From positions 17,079,508 to 17,143,507 of the forward strand of contig JAKZAP010000007.1 in the NCBI GenBank assembly GCA_023053575.1: DNA of 64,000 nt. The letters are read 5' to 3'. The stretch is from Branchinecta lynchi. Its lineage: Eukaryota > Arthropoda > Branchiopoda > Anostraca > Branchinectidae. Each line of letters starts with the position of its first letter. Position 1 is the first letter of the stretch. The translations under genes were made by a program, and so were the position numbers. Below the pieces are notes generated by a model. That model was not told where the DNA came from and searched no databases. It was given only the letters and a program-made list of their open reading frames with translations. This document shows positions 33,904 to 44,253 of this stretch, piece after piece.

Positions 33904-34159
33904 GAGTTAGCCTCCATGGACAAACTCCACAAACCTCTGAAAACATCACTTAAAAAGATTGGATGACAAGAGTAGTTTTTGGGTTTTTTTCCCTTCTCCG
34001 TTCAAATTAAGTTTTTGGGTTTCTCCATAAAGCCTTCGGCATGCCACAAGTCCCTGGACTGTATAAGAAGATCCGAAAGTACAGTCTTAGCCTTTAATTT
34101 GTGTCAGTAACCGCGGAATATTAATACAAAAAAATAACTGATATCCTTTTTTTCCAATA
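33904..34159. other. Intergenic, nothing assigned
   Basis: Nothing recognised. Confidence 0.3.
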
Positions 34160-34245
34160 AATTTTTCTTCAGCCCAAGCTGACTGCGAATCATATTTGAC
34201 AGTGCAAAACTGATAAGTCAGCTACATTTTATTTTGTAGCGGTGT
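34160..34245 (-). repeat. R4 copy
   Basis: Plus strand: CAGCCCAAGCTGACTGCGAA, TCATATTTGACAGTGCAAAA, CTGATAAGTCAGCTACATTT, the tail half of R4 in reverse. Confidence 0.7.
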
Positions 34246-34314
34246 TGTTCCGAGCATTTTGAAAAAAAGGAAAAAAAAATGCCCCATTACAGTGTCAGGG
34301 TCTTTAAGTAAGGT

Positions 34315-36268
34315 TTTAGAACGTATTCTACTTCCAAAGACGGTTCATGAAAGATGATGGTTCCAAAGACGGTTCATACACTTACATCCATAACTCCGGA
34401 AGTGACACAAACACTGACCATGTACTCGCCAATCATAGCCTTACGGATCTCATTTACGTTGATTCTGAGCATAACAAGAGTGACAGCTTGTATTGCGATT
34501 TGAAGTTTCATTCGTTCAAAAACTAATCGAGTTCGTCTGATACCCTAGCACTGGATTTGTATTGTTGTCGCCATGAAAGTGGCGCAGTCAACAGCCGTTC
34601 CTGAAGCACTAATCCGTGTAGGGACCCGCACGTCGGGTCGAAATAAAGATCCTCATGTGAAAGATGCAAAACACCGACCAAAGTTTTGGTACAAAGTTCG
34701 GCGTGAGTGCGACAGACCTCGCTCTGGTCCCACCTTCACTTCTTTTCGAGCTTCTAAAAAAGTGTACAATCAAGCAGTTGACAACTTAAAGCTTCTGCAA
34801 GCAAAGGAGGCTTCTGTGCAAGCTCTTCGTTCGCCTCATGTGGAACTCTTTCAAGCAGAACAATAAGTATCGACAGTCAAATAATTTACCGGAAGATAAG
34901 TGGGTTGAGCATTACAAATCTGTTTTTGAGTTAAAAAAAACGTAGTTCTGGAAGATAAGTGCAGGCCTGAGCTTGAAAATAGGCTAAAGTTTTTAATTTC
35001 AAAAAGGAGTTATTTTGTTGAGAAGCAAAATGTTGTGCGGCATATTACACGGAAGCTGAAGGCCGGTAAAGCGCACGGTATTGATGGAATTGTTAGCGAA
35101 CACCTTCGTAATGCGTCTTCACTACTCCTAGAGCACATCATTTTGCTCCTCCAGATGTGTATTGATTCGGGAGCGGTCCCTAAGTTATTTTGTAGTGATT
35201 CTGAAAAAAGGGAAAAATCCCAATTTGTGCGCTAGTTACCGCCCCATTCTACTTTCTGAAATGTTGCTTATATGTAAAGTTGGAGAATGCCAGTTCGGTA
35301 TTCGTAAAAGAATGGGTTGTGCGTTCGTGCACAGGCTAATGAAGAAAATCATGGCAAAAGCTCACGCTCGAAATCTGCCGTTATTTTTATGTAGTGTCGA
35401 TATTTCCGCCGCTTTTGATTATGTTGTGCATTCTCAGCTTTTCCTAACTCTCCTCGACCAAGGAGTTAACCATTGGTAGCCCTCTTGTCGTATTGGTACT
35501 CGTATAGTTCAGTTCGTGTTAAACTGTCGGATGGAAGTTTATCGCCGCTATACACCTTTTAAAAGGTGTAAGACAGGGTTCGGTTCTGAGTCCCCCTGCT
35601 TTTTAATACTCTGATCCATACTACTACAAAGAGAATAACCGGAGGATTTGTATTTGAATTTTTTTACCTGAGCCTTATATGCTATGCCGATGACTTACTG
35701 ATGATAAGCAGCGACGGAGACACGCTTCAAATGAATCTTGAGTTACTTGTAGAAGGGTACGAATCTGTTGGGTTGTCGGTCAATGCTTTAAAGACGGAGT
35801 TCCTCATTTACGAGCCGTCCCGTATGTGCGGGTTACACAGTAGTGTTGTTGTAATTGTATACGGCCATGTTGCACGTCCAAGTCAATATCTGAAGAGCCT
35901 TGGTGTAACGTATGGAACTAATATAAGAAACAGCCGAACAACGATAGTTGATAGCGTTAGAACGGGTTTAAGGATAAGTTACGCTGAAGTGGCTTCACTG
36001 AAATTCAGTCTAAATAGAAAAGTTGTGTCATGTCTTTACTCAGCAGTCTGCCCGAGCTTGAAGATCATGCTCGCTCAAAAGCTCTAAGCGGTCTTTCTGA
36101 ATGTGTATGTACATATTGGATCTACTGTGACGTTTGCTGAATGTTCGAATTTTCATGTTTTGTATATATGTTAATCCGAAGTTTTCTTGATAGTTTTTTT
36201 TTCTCGTTGCTTATTTACTCCGCCCATTCCTCTTTTGTTGTTTGGCGGGCTACAAATAAAATTCATTC
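34315..36268 (+). mobile_element. Broken LINE L2c with endonuclease tail and reverse transcriptase
   Basis: The longest LINE copy in the window, about 1.95 kb. In order: end of the apurinic-type endonuclease (SDTNTDHVLANHSLTDLIYV, about 34395); linker; RT motifs GKAHGIDGIVSEHL (about 35068), SYRPILLSEM (35236), FGIRKRMGCAFV (35296), motif A VDISAAFDYV (35396) with its catalytic Asp, motif B GVRQGSVLSP (35564), motif C CYADDLLM (35681) with both Asp residues; then VNALKTEF, YLKSLGVTYG and NRKVVSCLYSAVCPS. Several frameshifts and stops (near 34865, 35235, 35478, 35605) kill it. The 3' UTR ends GGCGGGCTACAAATAAAATT and ATTC repeats. Confidence 0.9.
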
Positions 36269-36700
36269 ATTAGAGCTATGTTTCGGCCCTTCTTGGCAAG
36301 GGGCCTCTTCAGGCTCAAGTTGGAAAATGAACCTGTGGAAAAACAATTAAAGGTTCTTCCTTAAATATCTGATTGTTTTGACTTCTTCTACGAACATTGG
36401 ATGGAGTTAAAGCTGGTGCTGTGATTTCATTCTGGACACGGCTGCTGTTTTTGCTGCTGTGTCCAGAATGAAATCACAGCACTAGCTTTAATTCCACCCA
36501 ATTTTCAGAGAAGAAGTTCACAAAATCCGATATTTAAGGAAGAATCTTTAATTGTTTTTCCAAAAGTTCATTTTTTAGCTTGAGCCTGAAAAGGACCCTT
36601 GCCAAGAAGGTCCGAAATATTTCTCTAATTAAATGTAACTGACTTAACCGTTTTGCACCGTCAAATATAATTCGCAGTCACCTTGGGCTGAACGAACATC
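36268..36700. repeat. Large palindrome made of two R4-ended arms
   Basis: Left arm 36268-36453 and right arm 36454-36645 are near-perfect reverse complements. The centre is GTGATTTCATTCTGGACAC / GTGTCCAGAATGAAATCAC around a loop of about 18 nt (CTGCTGTTTTTGCTGCT). Both arms end outward in R4 (CGGCCCTTCTTGGC on the left, CCTTGCCAAGAAGG on the right). The right arm continues into a full R4 tail to about 36700. Confidence 0.85.
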
Positions 36701-37115
36701 TATCACTGACGTACGGAACTTCAAATCGCCCATACATGCCGCCGACAAGTATCCATCTTAGCTGGGAAGAAGAAGAAGAGACAGGTAACTCCAAAACCAA
36801 AACGCAAAAGAATCTCTACCCTTTCAACGACCCAATCGAACAGCAAAAATAGCAGCCGTGTCCAAAATGAAATCACAGCACCAGCTTTCACTCCACCCAA
36901 TTTTCAGAGAAGAAGTTCACAAAATCAGATATTTAAGGAAGAATCTTTGATTGTTTTTCCGCAAGTTCATTTTCCAGCTTGAGCGGCCTGTGCCTGAAGA
37001 GGACCCTTGCGCCAAAATATAGCTCTAATACAGTGTAGCTCGAGGTGTAGCTGACTTATCCGTTTTGCACCGTCAAATACGATTTGCAGTCAGTTTGGGC
37101 TGAAGGAATATCTAT
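36701..37115 (+). mobile_element. R4-ended element with a basic open frame
   Basis: A third copy of the palindrome arm (from 36850) preceded by sequence not in the palindrome. A frame from about 36713 reads a lysine-rich block (LAGKKKKRQVTPKPKRKRIS), then a Ser/Asn-rich stretch and ends FPQVHFPA with a stop near 36978, just before the R4 hairpin GACCCTTGCGCC. The same region recurs at 52070-52170. It may be the end of a transposon-encoded protein with R4 as its 3' UTR. The family is not recognised. Confidence 0.5.
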
Positions 37116-37164
37116 TTTTAGTCCATCTTGTCCGTTCTCTAATGCAACAGCAGTTTCATCGACA

Positions 37165-38125
37165 TGGCACATCTGGAAGTAGCCTACCTTAAGTAGCGAT
37201 CACCGGAATTTCGCCCCCCCCCCCCTCCAACTCCCGCAACAGTGCCCGGATCCGGTCAGGCTCTGTCAACGATATATGTAGGGCTCGTGCTTGTTCTTCC
37301 CACCAAGTTTAATCCCGATCCCTCCACTCCGAGCGTGTCACAAAATTGCCGGTTCCCCCATCCAGCTTCCCAAAATCACCTGATCCGTTCCGGAGTTGAA
37401 ACAAGACTTCTGAGACACGAGGTCTTTCCAAATACCAAGTTTCATACGGATCCGATCATCCGTTCGGAAATTATACACTGCATCAAAATTCCGGACTCCC
37501 CCTTCCTGCACTCCCCGCATGACGGTCGGATCGGAGAAACAACTGTTCTTAAGAAAAATGGTCGGGTCCCTGATATGCCTGCCAAGTTCATCGTCTTAGC
37601 ACATCTGGAAGCACCTTAAATCTGGATCACCGGAATTTCGGAACCCTCCCTTCAATTCCCCGCACAGTACCCGGGTACGGTCCGTTCTTGCCAGCTATGT
37701 ATCTAGGGATGTCCTTGTTCTTCCCACCGAGTTTCATCGCGATCCGTCCACTCTGAACGTGTGACACCGTTTCCGGCCCCCCTCCAACTCCCCCCGAAAG
37801 TCACCGGATTCGTTCCGGACTTAAAGTGTGTCATCTGAGACACGAGGTCTTTCCAAATATCAAGTTTCATGAAGATCCGATCCCCCCTTCAAAGTGTATA
37901 CATACGTCATTATTACGGATTCCCCCTCCCTCCACTCTCCCCACGATGGTCGGATCGGGTAAGCGACTATTCCGAAGTTAGTTTGGTCAGGTCCCTAATA
38001 TGCCTGCCAAGTTTCATCTTCCTAGCACATCTGAAAGTACCCTAACTCGCGATCACCGGACTGACCGACCGACAGACCGACGGAAAAGTAATAGGTATAT
38101 GGCACTTGGCCGGACGGCAAGTGCC
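37165..38125 (-). mobile_element. HEL-B copy 2
   Basis: On the minus strand it starts at about 38120 with the hairpin TATGGCACTTGCC...CAAGTGCCATATA, then GGTCTGTCGGTCGGTCAGTC and CTAGGAAGATGAAACTTGGC, then core units of about 423 bp (CACCGGAATTTCG at 37203 and 37630). The right end is missing. The longer unit shows a different core from copy 1. Confidence 0.7.
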
Positions 38126-38139
38126 ATAAACGTAAGTGC

Positions 38140-38475
38140 TCATATGGTGAGCTACCTTCCACGAGCTGATCCCTGGCCACTGAAAAGCCGCGTCTGTATT
38201 GAGATTCCAAGTTTCCTCGTCATAGTGGAATTTTGCGCTGTGAGGACGGCCGTAAATATTCTGACTGTCATACTAGAGCAAATAGTGAAAAAAAAAACAC
38301 CATAATACAATGTATTCAGTTAAATGATACAAAAAAAATTGGGTTTTTAGTTAAACTTTAACAGAAAATATTCATTTAAATAGTCTTGAAGACCCGATGA
38401 AAATGCGTTACTTCGTTGCTCCGCTATTCATATAATCGATTTTAATCGACTGAACTTTTTCTTTCGGATTTGTGG
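38140..38475 (-). repeat. Dispersed repeat R1, copy c
   Basis: Inverted relative to R1a and R1b: GCCACTGAAAAGCCGCGTC, GTGAGGACGGC, GAAGACCCGATGAAAATGCG and TTCGTTGCTCCGCTATTCA. An insertion of A/T-rich sequence lies around 38285-38365. Confidence 0.65.
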
Positions 38476-39789
38476 TACTAGTGCTGCTTTGAAATTTCTA
38501 GCGACTATAATGGTAAATGACTACCGAAAATCGATTTGTTGGCGTCACAAATCGAGCAGCAGTGGACTTTCTTCATAAGCACTTACAATCTGAAATTTAA
38601 CATTTCCTGAACTTCGCTTAAATATGGCCATTGAAATGAACGCTTTTTTAAATTCAAATTCTCCACGTCTCGGTAAACTTTGTCTTGTCGAGCAGCAATA
38701 TTCTGAACTTCACTACTCGAGCCCAAGATGAAAAAATAAAAATCCTTGAAAGTCAAAATAAAATGCGGTATTCATTGCCAAGGCATCAAAAAAGCCTATG
38801 CTGTTGTTTTTAAACATAAGCTTTTCTAGTGGCGATACTACGCAGACTCGCGTATTTTCCAACAGAACAAACTCCACCAATTACCTTGCACAAAATGTGA
38901 ATAAAAGCTGAGATAAATCCGGTCTTGTTCACAGATGTTCGAGAGAAGTACTGAATGCAAATCAAGTCGCGCAGACCGTGCTCGCTCCTGCCTCATCAAT
39001 TAACCCGATCGCCTCTCGTGACGAAAATCAATATACAACTAACCTTATGAGATCTGACTAATCGTCAGTGCGAAAAAGACAGACCGGTCACCGATCCCTC
39101 GGAAGTGCAGTTTAGATAAAAATGTACGACAACTCGTCACGCATTCACAGGCATACTAATCATTTAATATTCTCCGTCGATCGGAGCCAGTCGCACTGCT
39201 GGATCCAGCATCAAGCCGCGCCGGTCACATGGCGTCACTGCTTGGGAACTGGAACCAAGCTCACTTGAATTCTACAGACAGGGCCAAAGCATACGCCCTT
39301 CATCAGATTTCTTCCAGATTTGTTCTATTTTTGCCGCTAGATGCGCTAGCACAAAAGTAAACAATGACACGTTACTTCATGGTGTACATTTAACCAAGAT
39401 TATTTAACTTGGTCTTGGGTGAGTTCGGCCAAGCCTCCTGGCGACGGGAATCTGGCCAGGAGGTGAGACACATAATATGTGTTTATTTTAATGTTGTATA
39501 TACTTATATAGTGGAACTTGTTCAATTCATGTTTGTCAATCCTGGCTTCCGACTTCGATGCTGACTGATTGACTTTCCACGGGCCTAATGTGCTACTTGG
39601 TGTGAACCGAAAGCCTAATTGCTTATTCCCCCTTCAGATAACTTATACCAAGATCTAACGTGTGGTTTATTGTTTCTTCAGCGCATCTGGCGACAATTGT
39701 CATTGGATTTTATGAACAGCGAATAGCGTTTGGCATACCTGCTCCACTGCAAAGGAACTCGGATTGGTTGATTTCTAAGCTTCACTCAA
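38476..39789. other. Intergenic, nothing firmly assigned
   Basis: Contains GAGTTCGGCCAAGCCTCCTG (39421), matched inverted at 42480-42510 with one difference in 27 bp. No host exon recognised. Confidence 0.4.
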
Positions 39790-39937
39790 ATCAAGGCCCC
39801 CCCCCCCCAAAAAACCTACAAAAATAATCATTTGTATAGGCTTTTCCCTCTGATCTGTGTGTTTTTTGTACTTTTTTGTCCGACCGGCAGGCAATAACCC
39901 CCACCCCCCAAATAAATTCCTGGATACGGGCCTGACT
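39790..39937 (-). mobile_element. G/C-tract MITE M4 copy c
   Basis: CAAGGCCCCCC, then CCTACAAAAATAATCATTTG, CCCTCTGATCTGTGTG, GTCCGACCGGCAGGC, and right end CCTGGATACGGGCCTG. The left inverted end is shortened. Confidence 0.7.
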
Positions 39938-40121
39938 CAAATTATCAATATGTTATTGGGTTGTGAGTATCCAGCATTCGGCAAAGTGTATCAGGCGTCA
40001 GGCATAGGGTATGTCAAACGCTAGAAACACGCAGTGCTTGGCATAGGGTACCCAGAGATCAGTGGTTTGTGGTAGACTGGCTTATATATCAGTTGACGAT
40101 CCAAGGGGATCAGTCTCTATT

Positions 40122-40152
40122 TCCCCCCACCACCACCACCACCACCCCACCC
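40122..40152. repeat. CAC microsatellite
   Basis: CACCACCACC repeats, with C-rich flanks. Confidence 0.85.
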
Positions 40153-40260
40153 TAGCCTTATTATTCCAGTATGGAAATAACTCAAGTCATTCTATTATGG
40201 GACATTTTTCCAATCTGAAACAATGGAAAACAATTGGAAACAACGTAAACAATTATTTTT

Positions 40261-42167
40261 TATGGCACTTGCCCTTCGGCCAAGTGCCATATAGCGATCG
40301 CAATTTCTGTCCGTCCGTCGGTCTGTCGGTCTGTCCAGGTTTTGCTAGTTCGGGCACTTCCACATAAGCTAGAACGATAAAACTTGGCAGGCTTATCAGG
40401 GACCCCAAATGATTAAGTTGGAAATAGTCACTTCCCCGATCCGAGCACCGTGGGGGGAGTGGAGGGAGGGGGAATCCGGAATCTTGAGGTATTTTTAACT
40501 TTTGAACGGGTGATCGGATCTCAATGAAACTTGATATTTGGAACGACCTCATGCCTCAGACGACCCACTTAAAATCCGGACCGGATCCGGTGACTTTTGG
40601 GGGGAGCTGGAGGGGGCAACCGGAAATCTTGGGAAACGCTATGAGTGGAGGGATCGAGATGAAACTTGGTGGGAAGACACCTAGCAAACACTAGATACAT
40701 CATTGACATAACCGAGCCGATTCGGGCACTGTGGGGGGGAGTGGAGGGAGGGGGAATCCGGAATCTTGAGGTATTTATAACTTTTGAACGGGTGATCGGA
40801 TCTCGTTGGAACTTGATATTTGGAAAGACCTCATGCCTCAGACGACCTACTTAAAATCCGGACCGGATCCGGTGACTTTTGGGGGGAGCTGGAGGGGGCA
40901 ACCGGAAATCTTGGGAAACGCTATGAGTGGAGGGATCGAGATGAAATTTGGTGGGAAGACACCTAGCAAACACTAGATACATCATTGACATAACCGAGCC
41001 GATTTGGGTACTGTGGAGGGGAGTGGAGGGAGGGGGAATCCGGAATCTTGAGGTATTTATAACTTTTGAACGGGTGATCGGATCTCGATGGAACTTGATA
41101 TTTGGAAAGACCTCATACCTCAGACGACCCACTTATAATCTGGACCGGATCCGGTGACTTTTGGGGGGGAGCTGCAGGGGTCAACCGGAAATCTTGGGAA
41201 ACGCTATGAGTGGAGGGATCGAGATGAAACTTGGTGGGAAGACACCTAGCAAACACTAGATACGTCATTGACATAACCGAGCCGATTCGGGCACTGTGGG
41301 GGGGAGTGGAGGGAGGGGGAATCCGGAATCTTGAGGTATTTATAACTTTTGAACGGGTGATCCGATCTCGATGGAACTTGATATTTGGAAGACCTCATGC
41401 CTCAGACGACCCACTTAAAATCCGGACCGGATCCGGTGACTTTTGGGGGGAGCTGGAGGAGGCAACCGGAAATCTTGGGAAATGCTATGAGTGGAGGGGT
41501 CGAGATGAAACTTGGTGGGAAGACACCTAGCAAACACTAGATACATCATTGACATGACCGAGCCGATTCGGGCACTGTCGGGGGAGTGGAGGGAGGGGAA
41601 TCCGGAATCTTAAGGTATTTATAACTTTTGAACGGGTGACCGGATCTCGATGAAACTTGATATTTGGAACGACCTCATGCCTCAGACGACCCACTTAAAA
41701 TCCGGACCGGATCCGGTGACTTTTGGGGGGAGCTGGAGGGGGCAACCGGAAATCTTGGGAAACGCTATGAGTGGAGGGATCGAGATGAAACTTGGTGTGA
41801 AGACACCTAGCAAACACTAGATACATCATTGACATGACCGAGCCGATTCGGGCACTGTCGGGGGAGTGGAGGGAGGGGGAATCCGGAATCTTGAGGTATT
41901 TATAACTTTTGAACGGGTGACCGGATCTCGATGAAACTTGATATTTGGAAAGACCTCATGCCTCAGACGACCCACTTAAAATCCGGACCGGATCCGGTGA
42001 CTTTTGGGGGGAGCTGGAGGGGAGAACCGGAAATATTGGAAAACGCTATGAGATGAGGGATCGAGATGAAACTTGGTGGGAAGACACCTAGCAAACACTA
42101 GATATATCATTGACATAACCGAGCCGTGCTTACTCGTAACAAGTGCCATATGAGCTCGTAGCTCTTG
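40261..42167 (+). mobile_element. HEL-B copy 1: rolling-circle-like element with 281-bp core array
   Basis: Starts after a T run with the hairpin TATGGCACTTG-n9-CAAGTGCCATA (11-bp stem), then the GTCY tract (40308-40327), a single-copy block and six core units. The right end repeats the hairpin half AACAAGTGCCATA, then GAGCT-CGT-AGCTC, a 5-bp-stem hairpin, and TTG at 42167. The element lies between T and T of the M5 sequence without duplication. This is the same plan as HEL-A. Confidence 0.78.
40432..42120 (+). repeat. 281-bp tandem array (HEL-B core)
   Basis: Unit boundaries by CGAGCCGATTCGGGCACTG at 40713, 40995, 41278, 41559, 41839 and 42120: spacings 282, 283, 281, 280, 281. Units differ at only a few percent of sites. 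Each holds GGACCGGATCCGGTGACTTT and GATGAAACTTGGTGGGAAGA. Repeated 60-100-codon open frames here are artefacts of the array. Confidence 0.95.
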
Positions 42168-42171
42168 TTAC

Positions 42172-42235
42172 GATTGGAAACAGTTGTTTACGGTTGGAAA
42201 CAGTTGTTTACGGTTGGAAACAATCGATTTCAATC
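42172..42235 (+). repeat. 21-bp minisatellite in M5
   Basis: Two and a half units of GGTTGGAAACAGTTGTTTAC. Confidence 0.8.
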
Positions 42236-42411
42236 ATAAAAATACAATCGTTAACAACTGTTTACAGTCGCGAACGATTATACAATCGCAAACAACTTTT
42301 TCCAATCGTAAAAAATACAATTGTTTACGATCGTTTCCAATTGTTTTCGATTGGAAAATGTCCCATAATACAATGACTTGAATTATTTCCATGCAGGTGC
42401 AGCATCTATCA

Positions 42412-43035
42412 CACAGACACATTACAACAGATCAAGTTCAAGTCTTTTAATTTTACCTATTACATACAAATTTTTCATCGGGCCGTCGCCAGGAGGCTCG
42501 GCCGAACTCGCAGAAACAATTTTTCTTATAAATAAAAAAAAATACTGAATTTATAGGTTATGGATATTAACACATAAATATACATAATTTTTTTAGATCA
42601 AAATAAAGTAATGATTCTTAAGTTCAAACAGTAATAGTTGCACGAGGCTTGATGTGACAACTGGTATGGACAAGTGAGCAAATAGACGGTCATGAGTTGC
42701 GTTTTTGATCGAAGTTTGAAGTTACCTTCAACCTCAAAGGTCTTTGTTTAATTACCGTTTTTGGTCGCCGGTCACAGTTTCTTCGTCCTTCAAACTCTGA
42801 CCGTCAAACTTCGTCAGCTAGCAAGTTCGAAGTTTGCTTGAATCGTCGAAGAAACGTCAACCGGGCAAGGATCGCCGGATTGGCAAAAACATTAATTAAG
42901 CGAACGGTGAACTTCGACGTCTTCGACGGCGTTTGAAAACAGAAATTAAGCAACCGGCTACGCTAACAGCGAACAAGACTTTGATAAAAAACGCTCCTGC
43001 TGAGTGACGTAGTGCATTGTCCTATTGCATTGACG
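42412..43035. other. Intergenic; possible LINE tail on minus strand
   Basis: 42412-42512 read on the minus strand gives CGAGTTCGGCCGAGCCTCC, then CCCGATGAAAAATTTGTATG and a long A/T tail with AAAATTAAAAGACTTG, a LINE-like 3' end and inverted partner of 39421. The rest is unassigned. Confidence 0.4.
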
Positions 43036-43038
43036 TAA

Positions 43039-43593
43039 AGCATTGTCCTAATTGGTGTAATAAGGTGAATAGCGCTATACGCGATGTCTACGCCTTAACA
43101 CACACGCCTGTTCAAATACAATCCAAGAGGTTCTTATCAATGCGGCTTCCGGTGTTGCCAAGGTAATACAATTTTTCGAGCTCTAAGAATATCCGAAAAA
43201 GTTCTTGGTACTACTTGAAGTACACGAGTACAATATAACGCAAATTATACTGTAAAAAAGCTATTAAAATAACGGATGGACAGCATTGGTCCTCGAACTG
43301 ACGAAAAGCCGTCGTAATAGAACAAAAACGTGTTTTTGTTAAGAAAAGTTGTTTCTTTAGCTTCCAACAAAGTAGAACTGTTGTGCTTTCCTTGGCAACC
43401 CTGACGACGCTGCGCCTCTCCTCGGCCCGCTGGCGAACCAACCAAGCGATCTGATTGGCCCTGCATAAGCCAGAATAGAACGCTAGTCTATTCTCCTTAT
43501 TCACCTTATTACAGCGCGCTCGGAGGAAAAGAGGAATCTGTAATAAGTCTTATACGCGGTAATACACCTTATTACACCTATTAGGACAATGCT
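43039..43593. mobile_element. Harbinger-like element, copy 1
   Basis: 555 bp with inverted ends AGCATTGTCCTAATTGGTGT / ACACCTATTAGGACAATGCT extended for about 30 bp, flanked by TAA (43036-43038 and 43594-43596). Three-base TAA/TTA duplication is the PIF/Harbinger mark. Central GTTCTACTTTG...CCTCGGCCCGCTGGCG blocks match copy 2. Open frames are not conserved, so non-autonomous. Confidence 0.85.
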
Positions 43594-43596
43594 TAA

Positions 43597-44253
43597 GACG
43601 ACGCAAAGAAAAGCAAACGTTGAGGTGGGTTTCATATGAATGACTGCAAGTGCGAAAAGGTTAATGCAAAGGTTAATCAACAGGAAATAGAAGCTTTCAT
43701 TTTATAAACTGAAGGGCAGGTTAAAACATTCAGCGTCAGGAAGGTTCGCCCCTTTTTTTCTGCTGAAGGAATACACCTAGCACATATCACTTACAAGTTA
43801 GCCAGGTTTACCTTTTTTTGAATCCCTTTCATAATTCGTTCCCGTCAGGAGAAACGGTGACCTTCCCTTCTAAATCAAATGAGAGTCCATCACGTCTCCC
43901 TAGAAAAAAAAAATCAGCCTATGACTATATTACTATTCACTACCAGGGGCATCGCTAGCCAAAACTCAAGGGGGGGGGGGGGGGGGGTAAATACATCCTA
44001 CTACGAAAGGCACCGCAGGCAAATTTTGTGGAATCCGGTATAATCAGAACGTCTTTTCGATCCTAAATGAAAGTAAGGGCCACTTGGCACGAATCTGCCC
44101 ATCTGTCTCAGTTCACGACGAATCCAAACAAATATGAGACATTTAGCTGGAAGTTTTGTTAATGTGCTTCAGTTCAACCCTTTCTGAAAAAGAAGAAATG
44201 ATCGTCCAGAAAAGAAAATTAAACAGAGCAGACTGTTCTGAATTTACAGTTAA
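43597..44253. other. Intergenic with 17-G run
   Basis: G run at about 43970-43987. Nothing else recognised. Confidence 0.35.

Larger units (their letters stand above)
40170..42394. mobile_element. Inverted-repeat element M5, split by HEL-B copy 1
   Basis: Left arm 40170-40260 and right arm 42290-42394 are reverse complements: ATGGAAATAACTCAAGTCAT against ATGGAAATAATTCAAGTCAT, then TTATGGGACATTTTCCAAT and AACAATTGGAAAC. The interior is built of GATTGGAAACAGTTGTTTAC-like units. HEL-B copy 1 occupies 40261-42167. Confidence 0.75.

Noticed and set aside
40666..41530. Repeated 60-100-codon open frames in the 281-bp array as a protein repeat family
   Set aside because: They follow the DNA repeat, run off into neighbouring units and are disrupted by single-base differences; no codon-level conservation.
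42172..42240. CRISPR-like array
   Set aside because: The units are contiguous without spacers, and the context is animal nuclear DNA.
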